From Oscillospiraceae bacterium (GTDB taxonomy: Bacteria; Bacillota; Clostridia; Oscillospirales; Oscillospiraceae): a stretch of DNA of 54,664 nucleotides. Under the pieces are notes generated by a model, which had not been told where the DNA came from, did not search any database, and saw only the letters and a program-made list of their open reading frames with translations. The stretch's first letter is position 1; each line of letters starts with the position of its first letter. Shown piece after piece: positions 33,772-41,097 of the stretch. The stretch spans positions 1 to 54,664 of the forward strand of contig JAAWEH010000020.1 of the NCBI GenBank assembly GCA_022794215.1, given 5' to 3'. A program made the position numbers and the translations under genes.

Positions 33772-34329
33772 ATGAAAAAAGTATTGATTGTAGTAGATTA
33801 CCAGCGGGACTTTGTGGCGGGCGTCATGGGAAATCCTGCGGCCCAAGCCCTGGAGAGCCGGCTGTGCCGGAAGATCGAGCGGTACTTTGCGGCGGGGGAC
33901 GATGTGGTTTTCACCATGGACACCCACACCCCCGAGGACAGAAGGACCCGGGAGTTCCAGGGCGGCCAGCGGCTCCACTGTCTGGCCGAGACCCCGGGCT
34001 GGCAGGTTTACGGCAAGGTGGCCCAGTATGTGCCCAAGGCCACTGTGATCTGCAAAAACACCTACGGCTCCATCGCCCTGGCAGACGTCCTTCGGGAAAA
34101 GGAGTACGATGTGGTAGAGCTGGTGGGAGTGACCACCCATGCCTGCGTACTGTCCAATGCCATCATTGCCGCGGCGGCAAAGCCCTTTGCCGAGATCGTG
34201 GTAGATCCCGCCTGTACTGCCAGTGCGGACGAGGGGCAAAAGCAGGCCGCCCTGTGGACCCTGGCAGGCCTCCATATCCAGGTTCGATCCGACGATGAAT
34301 TCCAGGTTCCGGCCACAGACGCCGGCTAA
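33772..34329 (+). CDS. Cysteine hydrolase of the isochorismatase/nicotinamidase family
   Basis: 185 residues. The catalytic triad is visible: Asp9 (LIVVDYQRDF), Lys95 (VICKNTYGS) and Cys125 (GVTTHACVLSNA) preceded by a likely cis-peptide. Asp50 and His52 (TMDTHTPED) and His69 (RLHCL) match positions of the PncA metal site, although the third His of that site (in D-x-H-x3-H) is absent. Nicotinamidase is a plausible function given the linked nucleoside transporter and phosphorylase, but isochorismatase-like amidases cover many substrates. It is the last gene of the operon, 3 nt after the MFS gene, and a strong terminator follows. Confidence 0.88.
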   Translation: MKKVLIVVDYQRDFVAGVMGNPAAQALESRLCRKIERYFAAGDDVVFTMDTHTPEDRRTREFQGGQRLHCLAETPGWQVYGKVAQYVPKATVICKNTYGSIALADVLREKEYDVVELVGVTTHACVLSNAIIAAAAKPFAEIVVDPACTASADEGQKQAALWTLAGLHIQVRSDDEFQVPATDAG

Positions 34330-34350
34330 AGCAGCATAAAACAACGTACA

Positions 34351-34384
34351 AAGAGAGGCCCTGCCATGCAGGGCCTCTCTTTAT
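34351..34384 (+). terminator. Terminator of the nucleoside transporter operon
   Basis: Stem AAGAGAGGCCCTGC / GCAGGGCCTCTCTT around a CAT loop, followed by T residues. Confidence 0.9.
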
Positions 34385-34450
34385 TGTGCAGACGCAAACA
34401 GAGAAAATAGAAATTTACAGAAATTGTCAAATCATACCGGATAAAACCTT

Positions 34451-34480
34451 TGAATAGGAAAAACAGACCTGCGGATACTA
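34451..34480 (+). promoter_or_regulatory. Sigma-G-like promoter of spoVT
   Basis: TGAATA (34451-34456), 17-bp spacer, GATACTA (34474-34480); the Bacillus subtilis sigma-G consensus is TGMATA and CATACTA. spoVT is a known sigma-G gene, so the match is expected; it differs at one -10 position. Confidence 0.65.
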
Positions 34481-34521
34481 AGGATTGTCAATGGACGAAA
34501 AAACCGCAGGAGGAGAGAGAA

Positions 34522-35064
34522 ATGAAAGCGACCGGAATCGTGCGGCGGATCGACGACCTGGGACGGGTGGTCATCCCCAAGGAGATCCGCCGAACCATGC
34601 GGATCCGTGAAGGAGATCCGCTGGAAATTTATACCGACAAAGACGGCGAAGTCATCTTCAAAAAGTATTCCCTCATGGGCGGCCTGAGCGACTTTGCCAC
34701 CCAGATGTGCGAGACGCTGAATAAGACAACCGGCCATGTGACGGTCATCACAGACCGGGATGCCTGCATCGCCGTGGCAGGCGCCCCCCGCCGGGATCTG
34801 ATGGATAAGCGCCTGAGCGAGCGGCTGGAAGTTGTACTGGAAAATCGGAAAATCTACCAGTACCAGCCGGGGGAGGCCCCCATCCCTGTCAGCGACGAAT
34901 CTGGCAAGTTTTTCGTGGCCTGCGCCGCCCCCATCCTGGCGGAGGGCGACGTGCTGGGCTGCGTCCTCTTCGCCGGGGAAGAGGGCAGTGTCAACAGCGG
35001 GGAAACGGAGTACAAGCTGCTCCAAACCATGTCCGGTTTTCTGGGCCGGCACATGGAGGGCTAA
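34522..35064 (+). CDS. spoVT: Stage V sporulation protein T (AbrB-like regulator)
   Basis: 180 residues. The N-terminal 50 residues are an AbrB-type swapped-hairpin DNA-binding domain (MKATGIVRRIDDLGRVVIPKEIRRTMRIREGDPLEIYTDKDGEVI), and the rest is the C-terminal GAF-like domain specific to SpoVT. It tunes sigma-G-dependent genes in the forespore and affects spore coat and germination. The start ATG at 34522 follows AGGAGGAGAGAG. Monocistronic, with its own terminator 15 nt after the stop. Confidence 0.96.
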   Translation: MKATGIVRRIDDLGRVVIPKEIRRTMRIREGDPLEIYTDKDGEVIFKKYSLMGGLSDFATQMCETLNKTTGHVTVITDRDACIAVAGAPRRDLMDKRLSERLEVVLENRKIYQYQPGEAPIPVSDESGKFFVACAAPILAEGDVLGCVLFAGEEGSVNSGETEYKLLQTMSGFLGRHMEG

Positions 35065-35070
35065 AAAGCA

Positions 35071-35106
35071 AAAAAGGGAGCCTGTCATCGGCAGGCTCCC
35101 TTTTTT
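35071..35106 (+). terminator. Terminator of spoVT
   Basis: AAAAAGGGAGCCTG / CAGGCTCCCTTTTTT with a short loop; A-run and T-run on the two sides. Confidence 0.9.
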
Positions 35107-35122
35107 ACAAGTGAGGCCCGCC

Positions 35123-35151
35123 TTGCATCTCAAAAAGGCCTATGCTACAAT
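35123..35151 (+). promoter_or_regulatory. Promoter of the DHFR-like gene
   Basis: -35 TTGCAT (35123-35128), 17-bp spacer, -10 TACAAT (35146-35151). Confidence 0.7.
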
Positions 35152-35186
35152 AAAAGCATCAAACACAAGGCAGAAAGAGGAAAACC

Positions 35187-35717
35187 ATGAGAAAAATCAC
35201 TTTGTTTATTGCCATGAGCCTGGACGGATACATCGCCGACAGTGAAGGCGGCGTCGGCTGGCTAAACGGCCAGGGCAGCGACGAGGAGAACATAGACGCC
35301 TATACTGCCTTCACAAAGAACATTGATACGATCTTGATGGGCTGGAACACCTATCACCAGGTTGCAACGGAGCTTTCCCCCGGCGAGTGGGTCTATAAAG
35401 ATTTTACCACATACGTGCTCACCCATAAAAAGCCACCGTCTGAGGAAAATCTCCGCTTCACAGACGAACCCCCTGCCGACCTGCTAAAAAGGCTAAAGGG
35501 GGAAGCCGGAAAAGATATTTGGATCTGCGGCGGAGCAAACCTTGTGCAGCAGCTTGTAAATGCGGATTTGATCGACTGTTATTACATAACGCTTATCCCC
35601 ACCCTCCTGGGGGCAGGAGTTCGGCTTTTTGAACGGGCAGACCACGAGATTAAGCTGCGCCTGCTCCATACCCAGTCATATAACGGCATGACAGAGCTTA
35701 TCTATGTGCGAAGATAA
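35187..35717 (+). CDS. Dihydrofolate reductase family protein (RibD C-terminal-like)
   Basis: 176 residues. The fold is that of the RibD C-terminal/DHFR superfamily: ITLFIAMSLDGYIADSEGGVGWL at the N terminus, ILMGWNTYHQV (nucleotide-binding), and KDIWICGGANLVQQLVNADLIDCYYITLIPTLLGAGVRLF in the second half. Such proteins are NADPH-dependent reductases of unknown substrate; they are neither the housekeeping FolA nor RibD. Base composition is less GC-rich than its neighbours, with more A/T third positions, which may indicate recent acquisition. Single-gene unit with its own promoter and terminator. Confidence 0.88.
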   Translation: MRKITLFIAMSLDGYIADSEGGVGWLNGQGSDEENIDAYTAFTKNIDTILMGWNTYHQVATELSPGEWVYKDFTTYVLTHKKPPSEENLRFTDEPPADLLKRLKGEAGKDIWICGGANLVQQLVNADLIDCYYITLIPTLLGAGVRLFERADHEIKLRLLHTQSYNGMTELIYVRR

Positions 35718-35730
35718 GGGAACCCTCCGC

Positions 35731-35767
35731 GGGCGGTTATCCGAAATGGATAACCGCCCATTTGTTT
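35731..35767 (+). terminator. Terminator after the DHFR-like gene
   Basis: 12-bp perfect stem GGGCGGTTATCC / GGATAACCGCCC with a 5-nt loop and a T-rich tail. Confidence 0.8.
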
Positions 35768-35769
35768 GC

Positions 35770-35799
35770 TTGACGCAGACCCGCCGGAGCGAGTATAAT
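35770..35799 (+). promoter_or_regulatory. Promoter of serC-serA
   Basis: -35 TTGACG (35770-35775), 18-bp spacer, -10 TATAAT (35794-35799). Confidence 0.75.
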
Positions 35800-35841
35800 G
35801 GAAGGCAATAGCCAGAATGATGATTTAAGGAGGCACCACAA

Positions 35842-36927
35842 ATGGAAAACAGGGTATACAATTTCTCCGCCGGACCTTCCATGCTCCCCCAGGAGGTTCT
35901 GAAACGGGCCGGAGCCGAGATCCTCAACTATCAGGGCTCCGGAATGTCGGTGATGGAGATGAGCCACCGCTCAAAGGTGTTTCAGAAGATTTTTGACGAC
36001 ACCCAGGCCAAGTTCCGCAAAGCCCTGAAGGTTCCCGAGGGCTATAAGATCCTCTTTCTCCAGGGGGGCGCCTCCACCCAGTTCTCCGCCGTGCCCATGA
36101 ACCTGATGGAGCGCACCGGCCGGGCCGACTACGTGGTCACCGGCAACTTCTCCAAGATTGCCTGCCAGGAGGCCCTGAAGTACGGCGACGTGACCCTGGC
36201 CGGCGCCTCTGCCGACAAGAACTATACCTATATTCCCACCCAGTCCCAGATCGTGGTGGATCCCATGGCCAGCTACTTCTATTACTGTGCCAACAACACC
36301 ATCTACGGCACCGAGTGGCAGTATGTCCCCGAAACGGGCGCGGTGCCCTTGGTCTGCGACATGTCCTCCAACATCCTCTCCCGCCCGGTGGACGTGAGCA
36401 AATACGGCGTCATTTTCGCCGGCGCCCAGAAGAACATGGCCCCCGCCGGCCTCACCGTGGTCATCGTCAAGGAGTCCCTGGCCGGCTCCGAAATGGCCGC
36501 CACCCCCCTGATGCTCAGCTATAAAGTCATGATCGAAAAGGACTCCATGTACAATACGCCCCCCTGCTGGTGCATCTACATGCTGGGCCTGATGCTGGAC
36601 TGGCTGGAGGAGCAGGGCGGTGTGGAAGGCATGGAGAAGATCAAGCACAACAAGGCCCAGATGCTCTACGACGCTCTGGACGCCTCCAAGCTCTTCACCT
36701 GCCCCGCCGAGGCGGACAGCCGCTCCGAAATGAACGTGGTCTTCCGCTCCGCCAGCGAGGAGCTGGACGCCAAGTTCGTGGCCGAGGCCACCGCAGCCGG
36801 CTTCACCAACCTGAAGGGCCACCGCAGCGTGGGCGGTATGCGGGCCTCCATCTACAACGCCATGCCCACACAGGGCGTGGAGAAACTGGTGGACTTCATC
36901 AAAGCCTTTGACAAAACCAACGGTTAA
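35842..36927 (+). CDS. serC: Phosphoserine aminotransferase
   Basis: 361 residues, normal length. PLP enzyme converting 3-phosphohydroxypyruvate and glutamate to phosphoserine. NFSAGPSMLPQEVL at the N terminus, LFLQGGASTQFSAVPMNL, CDMSSNILSRPVDV (Asp binding the PLP ring) and the PLP lysine in AGAQKNMAPAGLT (Lys197). The C-terminal SVGGMRASIYNAMP is conserved. Transcribed with serA 12 nt downstream. Start preceded by AAGGAGG. Confidence 0.98.
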   Translation: MENRVYNFSAGPSMLPQEVLKRAGAEILNYQGSGMSVMEMSHRSKVFQKIFDDTQAKFRKALKVPEGYKILFLQGGASTQFSAVPMNLMERTGRADYVVTGNFSKIACQEALKYGDVTLAGASADKNYTYIPTQSQIVVDPMASYFYYCANNTIYGTEWQYVPETGAVPLVCDMSSNILSRPVDVSKYGVIFAGAQKNMAPAGLTVVIVKESLAGSEMAATPLMLSYKVMIEKDSMYNTPPCWCIYMLGLMLDWLEEQGGVEGMEKIKHNKAQMLYDALDASKLFTCPAEADSRSEMNVVFRSASEELDAKFVAEATAAGFTNLKGHRSVGGMRASIYNAMPTQGVEKLVDFIKAFDKTNG

Positions 36928-36939
36928 GGAGGAATAGCC

Positions 36940-38109
36940 ATGTTCCGGATCAAGACCCTGAATAAGATCTCTCCCGCCGGCCTGTCCCAGCTGGACAAGA
37001 GCCGCTACGCCGTCTCCGACAGCGAGGAGCAGGAGGACGGCATTCTGGTTCGCTCGGCGGACATGCACGAGTATGCCTTTCCCGATACCCTCCGGGCCAT
37101 TGCCCGGGCCGGCGCCGGCACCAACAATATCCCCGTGGAGCGCTGCTCCCAGGCGGGCGTCGTGGTCTTTAACACCCCCGGCGCCAACGCCAACGCCGTC
37201 AAGGAGCTGGCCGTCTGCGCCCTGATGCTCTCCGCCCGGGGGATCACCGCCGGCTCCAAGTGGATCGACAGCCAGGTAGCCGCCGGAGTAAACGTGGAGG
37301 ACGTGGTGGAAAAGGGCAAGAACCAGTTTGTGGGCCCCGAGCTGATGGGCAAGACCCTGGGCGTCATCGGCCTGGGCGCCATCGGCGTTCAGGTGGCCAA
37401 CATCGCCACCAAGCTGGGCATGAACGTCTATGGCTATGACCCCTTTCTGTCGGTGGACGCCGCCCTCAACCTCTCCCGGATGGTTCACGTGGCAAAGGAT
37501 CTGGAAACCATCTATAAAAACAGCGACTATATCACCATCCATGTTCCCCAGAACAAGGAAACCAAGGGCATGATAAACGAGGACGCCATCCATCTGATGA
37601 AGGGCGGGGTTCGCATCATCAACCTGGCCCGGGGCGGCCTGGTGAATGAGCCCGACCTGATTGCCGCCCTCCAAAGCGGCAAGGTGGCGTCCTACGTTAC
37701 CGACTTCCCCACCAACGCCCTGGCCGGATGCAAGAACGTGACCCTGATCCCCCACCTGGGAGCCTCCACCCCCGAGAGCGAGGAAAACTGCGCGGTCATG
37801 GCCGCCCAGGAGCTGCGGGACTATCTGGAAAACGGCAACATCCGCAACAGCGTGAACCTGCCCACCCTGGAGCAGCCCTGGTCGGGCATCGCCCGGATCT
37901 GCCTGATCCACAAAAACAGCCCCGGCATGCTCTCCCAAATCACCACCCTGCTCTCGGCGGAGGGGGTCAACGTGGAAAACATGACCAACAAGTCCCGTGG
38001 GGAGTACGCCTACACCGTGGTAGACATCGCCAGCCGGGTCAGCGACAAGGAGATCAACGACCTGCGCGCCATCGAGGGGATGCTGCGGGTGCGGTATCTG
38101 ACCCACTGA
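36940..38109 (+). CDS. serA: D-3-phosphoglycerate dehydrogenase with C-terminal ACT domain
   Basis: 389 residues, the short SerA type. NAD-binding Rossmann motif GVIGLGAIGVQVANIA (about 140-155), catalytic Arg in RIINLARGGLVNE, catalytic His272 in IPHLGASTPESEENC, and an ACT domain from about 311 (RICLIHKNSPGMLSQI) that may bind serine. First step of serine synthesis from glycolysis. Note the N-terminal substrate domain is compact (no typical long N-terminal section). Second gene of serC-serA. A third-step enzyme (SerB) is not in this operon. Confidence 0.97.
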   Translation: MFRIKTLNKISPAGLSQLDKSRYAVSDSEEQEDGILVRSADMHEYAFPDTLRAIARAGAGTNNIPVERCSQAGVVVFNTPGANANAVKELAVCALMLSARGITAGSKWIDSQVAAGVNVEDVVEKGKNQFVGPELMGKTLGVIGLGAIGVQVANIATKLGMNVYGYDPFLSVDAALNLSRMVHVAKDLETIYKNSDYITIHVPQNKETKGMINEDAIHLMKGGVRIINLARGGLVNEPDLIAALQSGKVASYVTDFPTNALAGCKNVTLIPHLGASTPESEENCAVMAAQELRDYLENGNIRNSVNLPTLEQPWSGIARICLIHKNSPGMLSQITTLLSAEGVNVENMTNKSRGEYAYTVVDIASRVSDKEINDLRAIEGMLRVRYLTH

Positions 38110-38144
38110 GAAGCAGAGAAACGAATTAGGAACAGGCGGGCACG

Positions 38145-38193
38145 GCCCGCCCCTGCGGAAACCCGGAAAAGGGCTGCAGGGGCGGGCTGTTTT
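38145..38193 (+). terminator. Terminator of serC-serA
   Basis: 12-bp perfect stem GCCCGCCCCTGC / GCAGGGGCGGGC around a 19-nt loop, followed by TGTTTT. Confidence 0.75.
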
Positions 38194-38224
38194 CGCCTGT
38201 TTTTGCTTCGGCATAAATTTCCTA

Positions 38225-38276
38225 TTGACACGGATAGGTAAAGTGTTTATACTGTATATATCAAATAGATACAGTA
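38225..38276 (+). promoter_or_regulatory. Promoter and GntR operator of the YtrA-ABC operon
   Basis: -35 TTGACA (38225-38230), 17-bp spacer, -10 TATACT (38248-38253). A dyad TACTGTAT ... ATACAGTA spans 38250-38276 and overlaps the -10 box, placing a repressor over the promoter; the first gene encodes the obvious candidate. Confidence 0.8.
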
Positions 38277-38297
38277 AGCACGGTCTGGAGGGATGAC

Positions 38298-38672
38298 ATG
38301 GACATTATCATCAGAAACACAGGGGAGACTCCCATCTACGACCAGATCACCCGGCAGGTCAAGTCATTGATCCTGACGGGAGCGCTGAAAGAAGGGGAGG
38401 CCCTGCCCTCCATGCGGGCTTTGGCCCGGGATCTGCGCATTTCGGTGATCACCACCAAGCGGGCCTATGAGGAGCTGGAGCGGGAGGGCTTCATTACCAC
38501 CATCCCCGGCAAGGGCTGCTTCGTGGCCCCCCGGAACCTGGAGCTGGCCCGGGAGAACGCCTTGCGCCAGGTGGAGGAGTACCTGCAAAAGGCGGTGGAG
38601 TGTGCCAGACTGGGGGGAGTCACCCCTGCGGAAGTAAAGGAAACATTGTACATTCTCTATGGGGAGGAATAA
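38298..38672 (+). CDS. GntR-family regulator, YtrA subfamily
   Basis: 124 residues. N-terminal winged helix (PIYDQITRQVKSLILTGALKEGEALPSMRALARDLRISVITTKRAYEELEREGFI) and a short helical dimerisation tail instead of an effector domain, which defines the YtrA subfamily. Such proteins usually repress their own ABC transporter operon. The dyad at 38250-38276 fits an autorepression site. 3 nt separate it from the ATPase gene. Confidence 0.93.
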   Translation: MDIIIRNTGETPIYDQITRQVKSLILTGALKEGEALPSMRALARDLRISVITTKRAYEELEREGFITTIPGKGCFVAPRNLELARENALRQVEEYLQKAVECARLGGVTPAEVKETLYILYGEE

Positions 38673-38675
38673 ACC

Positions 38676-39515
38676 ATGCAATATGCCATGAAACTGGATC
38701 ATCTCACCAAGGATTTCGGCTCCTTTAAGCTCAACGATGTGTCCTTCGCCATCCCCGGGGGTACCATTTTAGGGCTCATCGGGGAGAACGGAGCGGGCAA
38801 GTCCACCGCCATCAAGTGTCTGCTGGGCATTCTCCGCCCCGACAGCGGGGATGTCGAACTGTTGGAGGGGGAGGGCCTCACCGCGGTGGGCTATGTCCCC
38901 GACGAGTGTCCCTTTGCCGACCAGCTGAAGGTCAGGCAGGTGGGCGCCTTCTGCGCCGGACTTTTCCCCGGCTGGGAGGACGCGCTCTTTGCCCACTACC
39001 TGGAAAAATTCGAGCTGCCTGCCGATAAAAAGGTAAAGGAGCTCTCCCGGGGCATGAAGATGAAGCTGTCCATCGCCGTGGCCCTCAGCCACCGGCCCAA
39101 GCTGCTGGTGCTGGACGAGGCCACCTCCGGCCTGGATCCGGTGGTTCGGGACGAGATCCTGGACGAGTTTTTGAGTTTCATCCGGGACGAGGATCACGCC
39201 ATCCTCATCTCCAGCCACATCACCAGCGACCTGGAAAAGATCTGCGATTATGTGGTCTATCTTCACAAAGGGGAGCTCACCATCTCGGGAGCCAAGGATG
39301 AGCTGCTGGAGCAGTACGGCAAGCTCTCCTGCACCAAGGCCGACCTTGCCAAAATAGACCCCGCTTTCCTGGTGGGCACGCGGGAGGGAGACTACGGCTG
39401 TCAGGCCCTCATCAACGACCGCTCCGCCTTCCGGCGCTCCCACCCCGACCTGCCGCTGGATACCCCCACCCTGGAGGATCTGATGATCTTCACCACCAGA
39501 GGGGATCAGCGATGA
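38676..39515 (+). CDS. ABC transporter ATP-binding protein
   Basis: 279 residues, a single ATPase domain: Walker A GENGAGKST, signature LSRGMKMKLS, Walker B LLVLDEATSGLDP, and a C-terminal extension. It resembles the YtrB/CcmA-like ATPases linked to YtrA regulators. Works with the two following small permeases. Overlaps the first permease by 4 nt. Confidence 0.93.
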   Translation: MQYAMKLDHLTKDFGSFKLNDVSFAIPGGTILGLIGENGAGKSTAIKCLLGILRPDSGDVELLEGEGLTAVGYVPDECPFADQLKVRQVGAFCAGLFPGWEDALFAHYLEKFELPADKKVKELSRGMKMKLSIAVALSHRPKLLVLDEATSGLDPVVRDEILDEFLSFIRDEDHAILISSHITSDLEKICDYVVYLHKGELTISGAKDELLEQYGKLSCTKADLAKIDPAFLVGTREGDYGCQALINDRSAFRRSHPDLPLDTPTLEDLMIFTTRGDQR

Positions 39516-40111
39516 AAGGCTTTTTGCGGCGGGATATATCCCTGTTTCTGCCCAACCTGCGCATCTACGGGGGGCTCCTGGCCCTGACGCTGGCCCTGTC
39601 TTTCTATTCTGATATGGCAGTGTCCTTTTTCCTCCTCTACCTGATGCTTCTGGGGGAGGTCTGCATCCAGACGCTCTTCACCTTTGACAGCCTGAATGCC
39701 TGGAACTCTTATGCCGCCGCCATCCCCGGAGGCAGGAGGGCCATGGTGGATGCCCGCTACCTTGTGACCCTGGGGATAGGGGCCCTGCAAGTGCTGACCG
39801 AGCTGCTGGTCAACCTCCGGCTGGGGCGGTGGGGACTTTTGTACAGCGGGCTCTATCTTCTTCTCCTGTCCGCCCTTCTCCCGGTGGCCTACCGCTTTGG
39901 TACCCGCGGGGCGGTCATGCTGACCATCCTGGCCCTGGGCATTGTGATCCTCGGGGCGGTGGTCTTTCTGGCCTGGCAGGATCTGATGCTGGGCCGGGAT
40001 ATGAGCGGCGCTTTGGGGCTTTTGAGCTATGGGCTGCCCCTGGGCGGCGCTGTGCTCCTTGCCCTGTCCTGGCCCTTGTCCAAAACCATCATGACGAAAA
40101 AGGAGTGTTGA
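39512..40111 (+). CDS. ABC-2 type permease, first of two paralogues
   Basis: 199 residues with about five to six membrane segments (e.g. LLALTLALSFYSDMAVSFFLLYLMLL, GAVMLTILALGIVILGAVVFLAW). The pattern FDSLNAWNSYAAAIPGGRRAMVDARYL is shared with the next gene (YDDVNRWTAYGAAAPQGRKAMVNARYL), so the two are diverged duplicates likely forming a heterodimer. This family is often annotated as ABC-2 transporter permease. Confidence 0.85.
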   Translation: MKGFLRRDISLFLPNLRIYGGLLALTLALSFYSDMAVSFFLLYLMLLGEVCIQTLFTFDSLNAWNSYAAAIPGGRRAMVDARYLVTLGIGALQVLTELLVNLRLGRWGLLYSGLYLLLLSALLPVAYRFGTRGAVMLTILALGIVILGAVVFLAWQDLMLGRDMSGALGLLSYGLPLGGAVLLALSWPLSKTIMTKKEC

Positions 40112-40114
40112 TCC

Positions 40115-40723
40115 ATGACCGGCTTTTTGAAGCGTGACTATTACCTCATCAGCGGCAACCTGAAATTTTATGCCTTCTTTATGGCGCTCTTCGCCATTCT
40201 GGTGGCCTTTACCGACGCCAAATCCAGCTTTCTGTCCGTATATGTGGTGATCTTCGCCATGTCCAGTGTGATGGGCCTGTTCAGCTACGATGACGTCAAC
40301 CGCTGGACGGCCTACGGCGCCGCCGCCCCACAGGGCCGGAAGGCCATGGTGAACGCCCGCTATCTTCTGACCGTCCTGATCGGGATAGGGGTGGGGGCCA
40401 TCCAGCTCCTGCTGGGCCTGCTGGGGAAGGAGGAGGGCACTGCGCTCCTGGCGGCCGTCCACAGCGGCGTTTTCCTTCTCTATGCCTCCGTGACCCTTCC
40501 CGTCTCCTATCACTTTGGCGGCACCAAAGCCCGGACGGTGATGATTGTGATTGTGGCTGTCGTGGCCGCCGTCATCGGCATGGGGGGCGCCGTTATGAAC
40601 ATAAGCAGCGTCGGCGGCCTGCGCCTGCCCTCCGCCATGCTGCTGCTCCCCCTCCTGGGCCTGGCCGCCCTCACCCTTTCCCACCGGGTCTCTCTTCACA
40701 TCATGGTCAAAAAGGAATTGTAA
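40115..40723 (+). CDS. ABC-2 type permease, second paralogue
   Basis: 202 residues, six predicted membrane segments. Homologous to the preceding gene over the whole length (see the shared NARYL block). It starts 3 nt after the previous stop. Transport direction and substrate unknown; YtrA-linked systems are often induced by cell-wall antibiotics, which is only a family-level hint. Confidence 0.85.
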   Translation: MTGFLKRDYYLISGNLKFYAFFMALFAILVAFTDAKSSFLSVYVVIFAMSSVMGLFSYDDVNRWTAYGAAAPQGRKAMVNARYLLTVLIGIGVGAIQLLLGLLGKEEGTALLAAVHSGVFLLYASVTLPVSYHFGGTKARTVMIVIVAVVAAVIGMGGAVMNISSVGGLRLPSAMLLLPLLGLAALTLSHRVSLHIMVKKEL

Positions 40724-40754
40724 TAGAAGCGCCCAAAAGAATAGCCGGCTTGGA

Positions 40755-40786
40755 AAGCTCCCCTCCCGGAACCGGGAGGGGAGCTT
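40755..40786 (+). terminator. Strong hairpin after the YtrA-ABC operon
   Basis: 15-bp perfect stem AAGCTCCCCTCCCGG / CCGGGAGGGGAGCTT with a two-base loop; only a short T-run follows. Confidence 0.75.
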
Positions 40787-40845
40787 CTGCATCCCGTGAA
40801 TGTGACAGCCAACGCTCTTTTCTCCCAGCCGGTTTCGCCCCATAG

Positions 40846-40901
40846 TTGCACCTGTGTTGCACACCTGCGTACACCAGAGCCAAGTTGTACCCAAATTGCA
40901 C
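40846..40901. repeat. Paired TTGCAC direct repeats
   Basis: TTGCAC at 40846-40851 and 40857-40862; TTGTAC at 40885-40890 and TTGCAC at 40896-40901. Each pair is spaced 11 bp start to start, one helical turn. No gene lies in 40724-41097; besides these repeats it holds a terminator, a parS site and the XpaC terminator. Confidence 0.4.
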
Positions 40902-41017
40902 GGTTCAAAACCCGTTTTAATCCTCCTTTTGGGCCCTGTATCCGCCCCTTATCCCCACTTTTTGCGCCAGAATGATTTCCCATTTATGGGAGGATTCCCC
41001 AATTTTTATACAACCCT

Positions 41018-41033
41018 TGTTTCACGTGAAACA
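41018..41033. promoter_or_regulatory. parS: Perfect parS centromere site
   Basis: TGTTTCACGTGAAACA is a perfect 16-bp palindrome and equals the ParB/Spo0J recognition consensus of Firmicutes. It lies in a convergent intergenic gap between the YtrA-ABC operon and the XpaC-like gene. parS sites usually cluster around the replication origin; no parAB, dnaA or oriC is in this window. Confidence 0.85.
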
Positions 41034-41053
41034 TTTGTTCTATAAAATCTCTG

Positions 41054-41086
41054 AAAAAACACGCCTCCAACCTATGGCGGGGGCGT
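41054..41086 (-). terminator. Terminator of the XpaC-like gene
   Basis: Minus strand: stem CACGCCCCC / GGAGGCGTG (one mismatch) followed by six T residues. Confidence 0.75.
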
Positions 41087-41097
41087 GCCTTTCCTTC

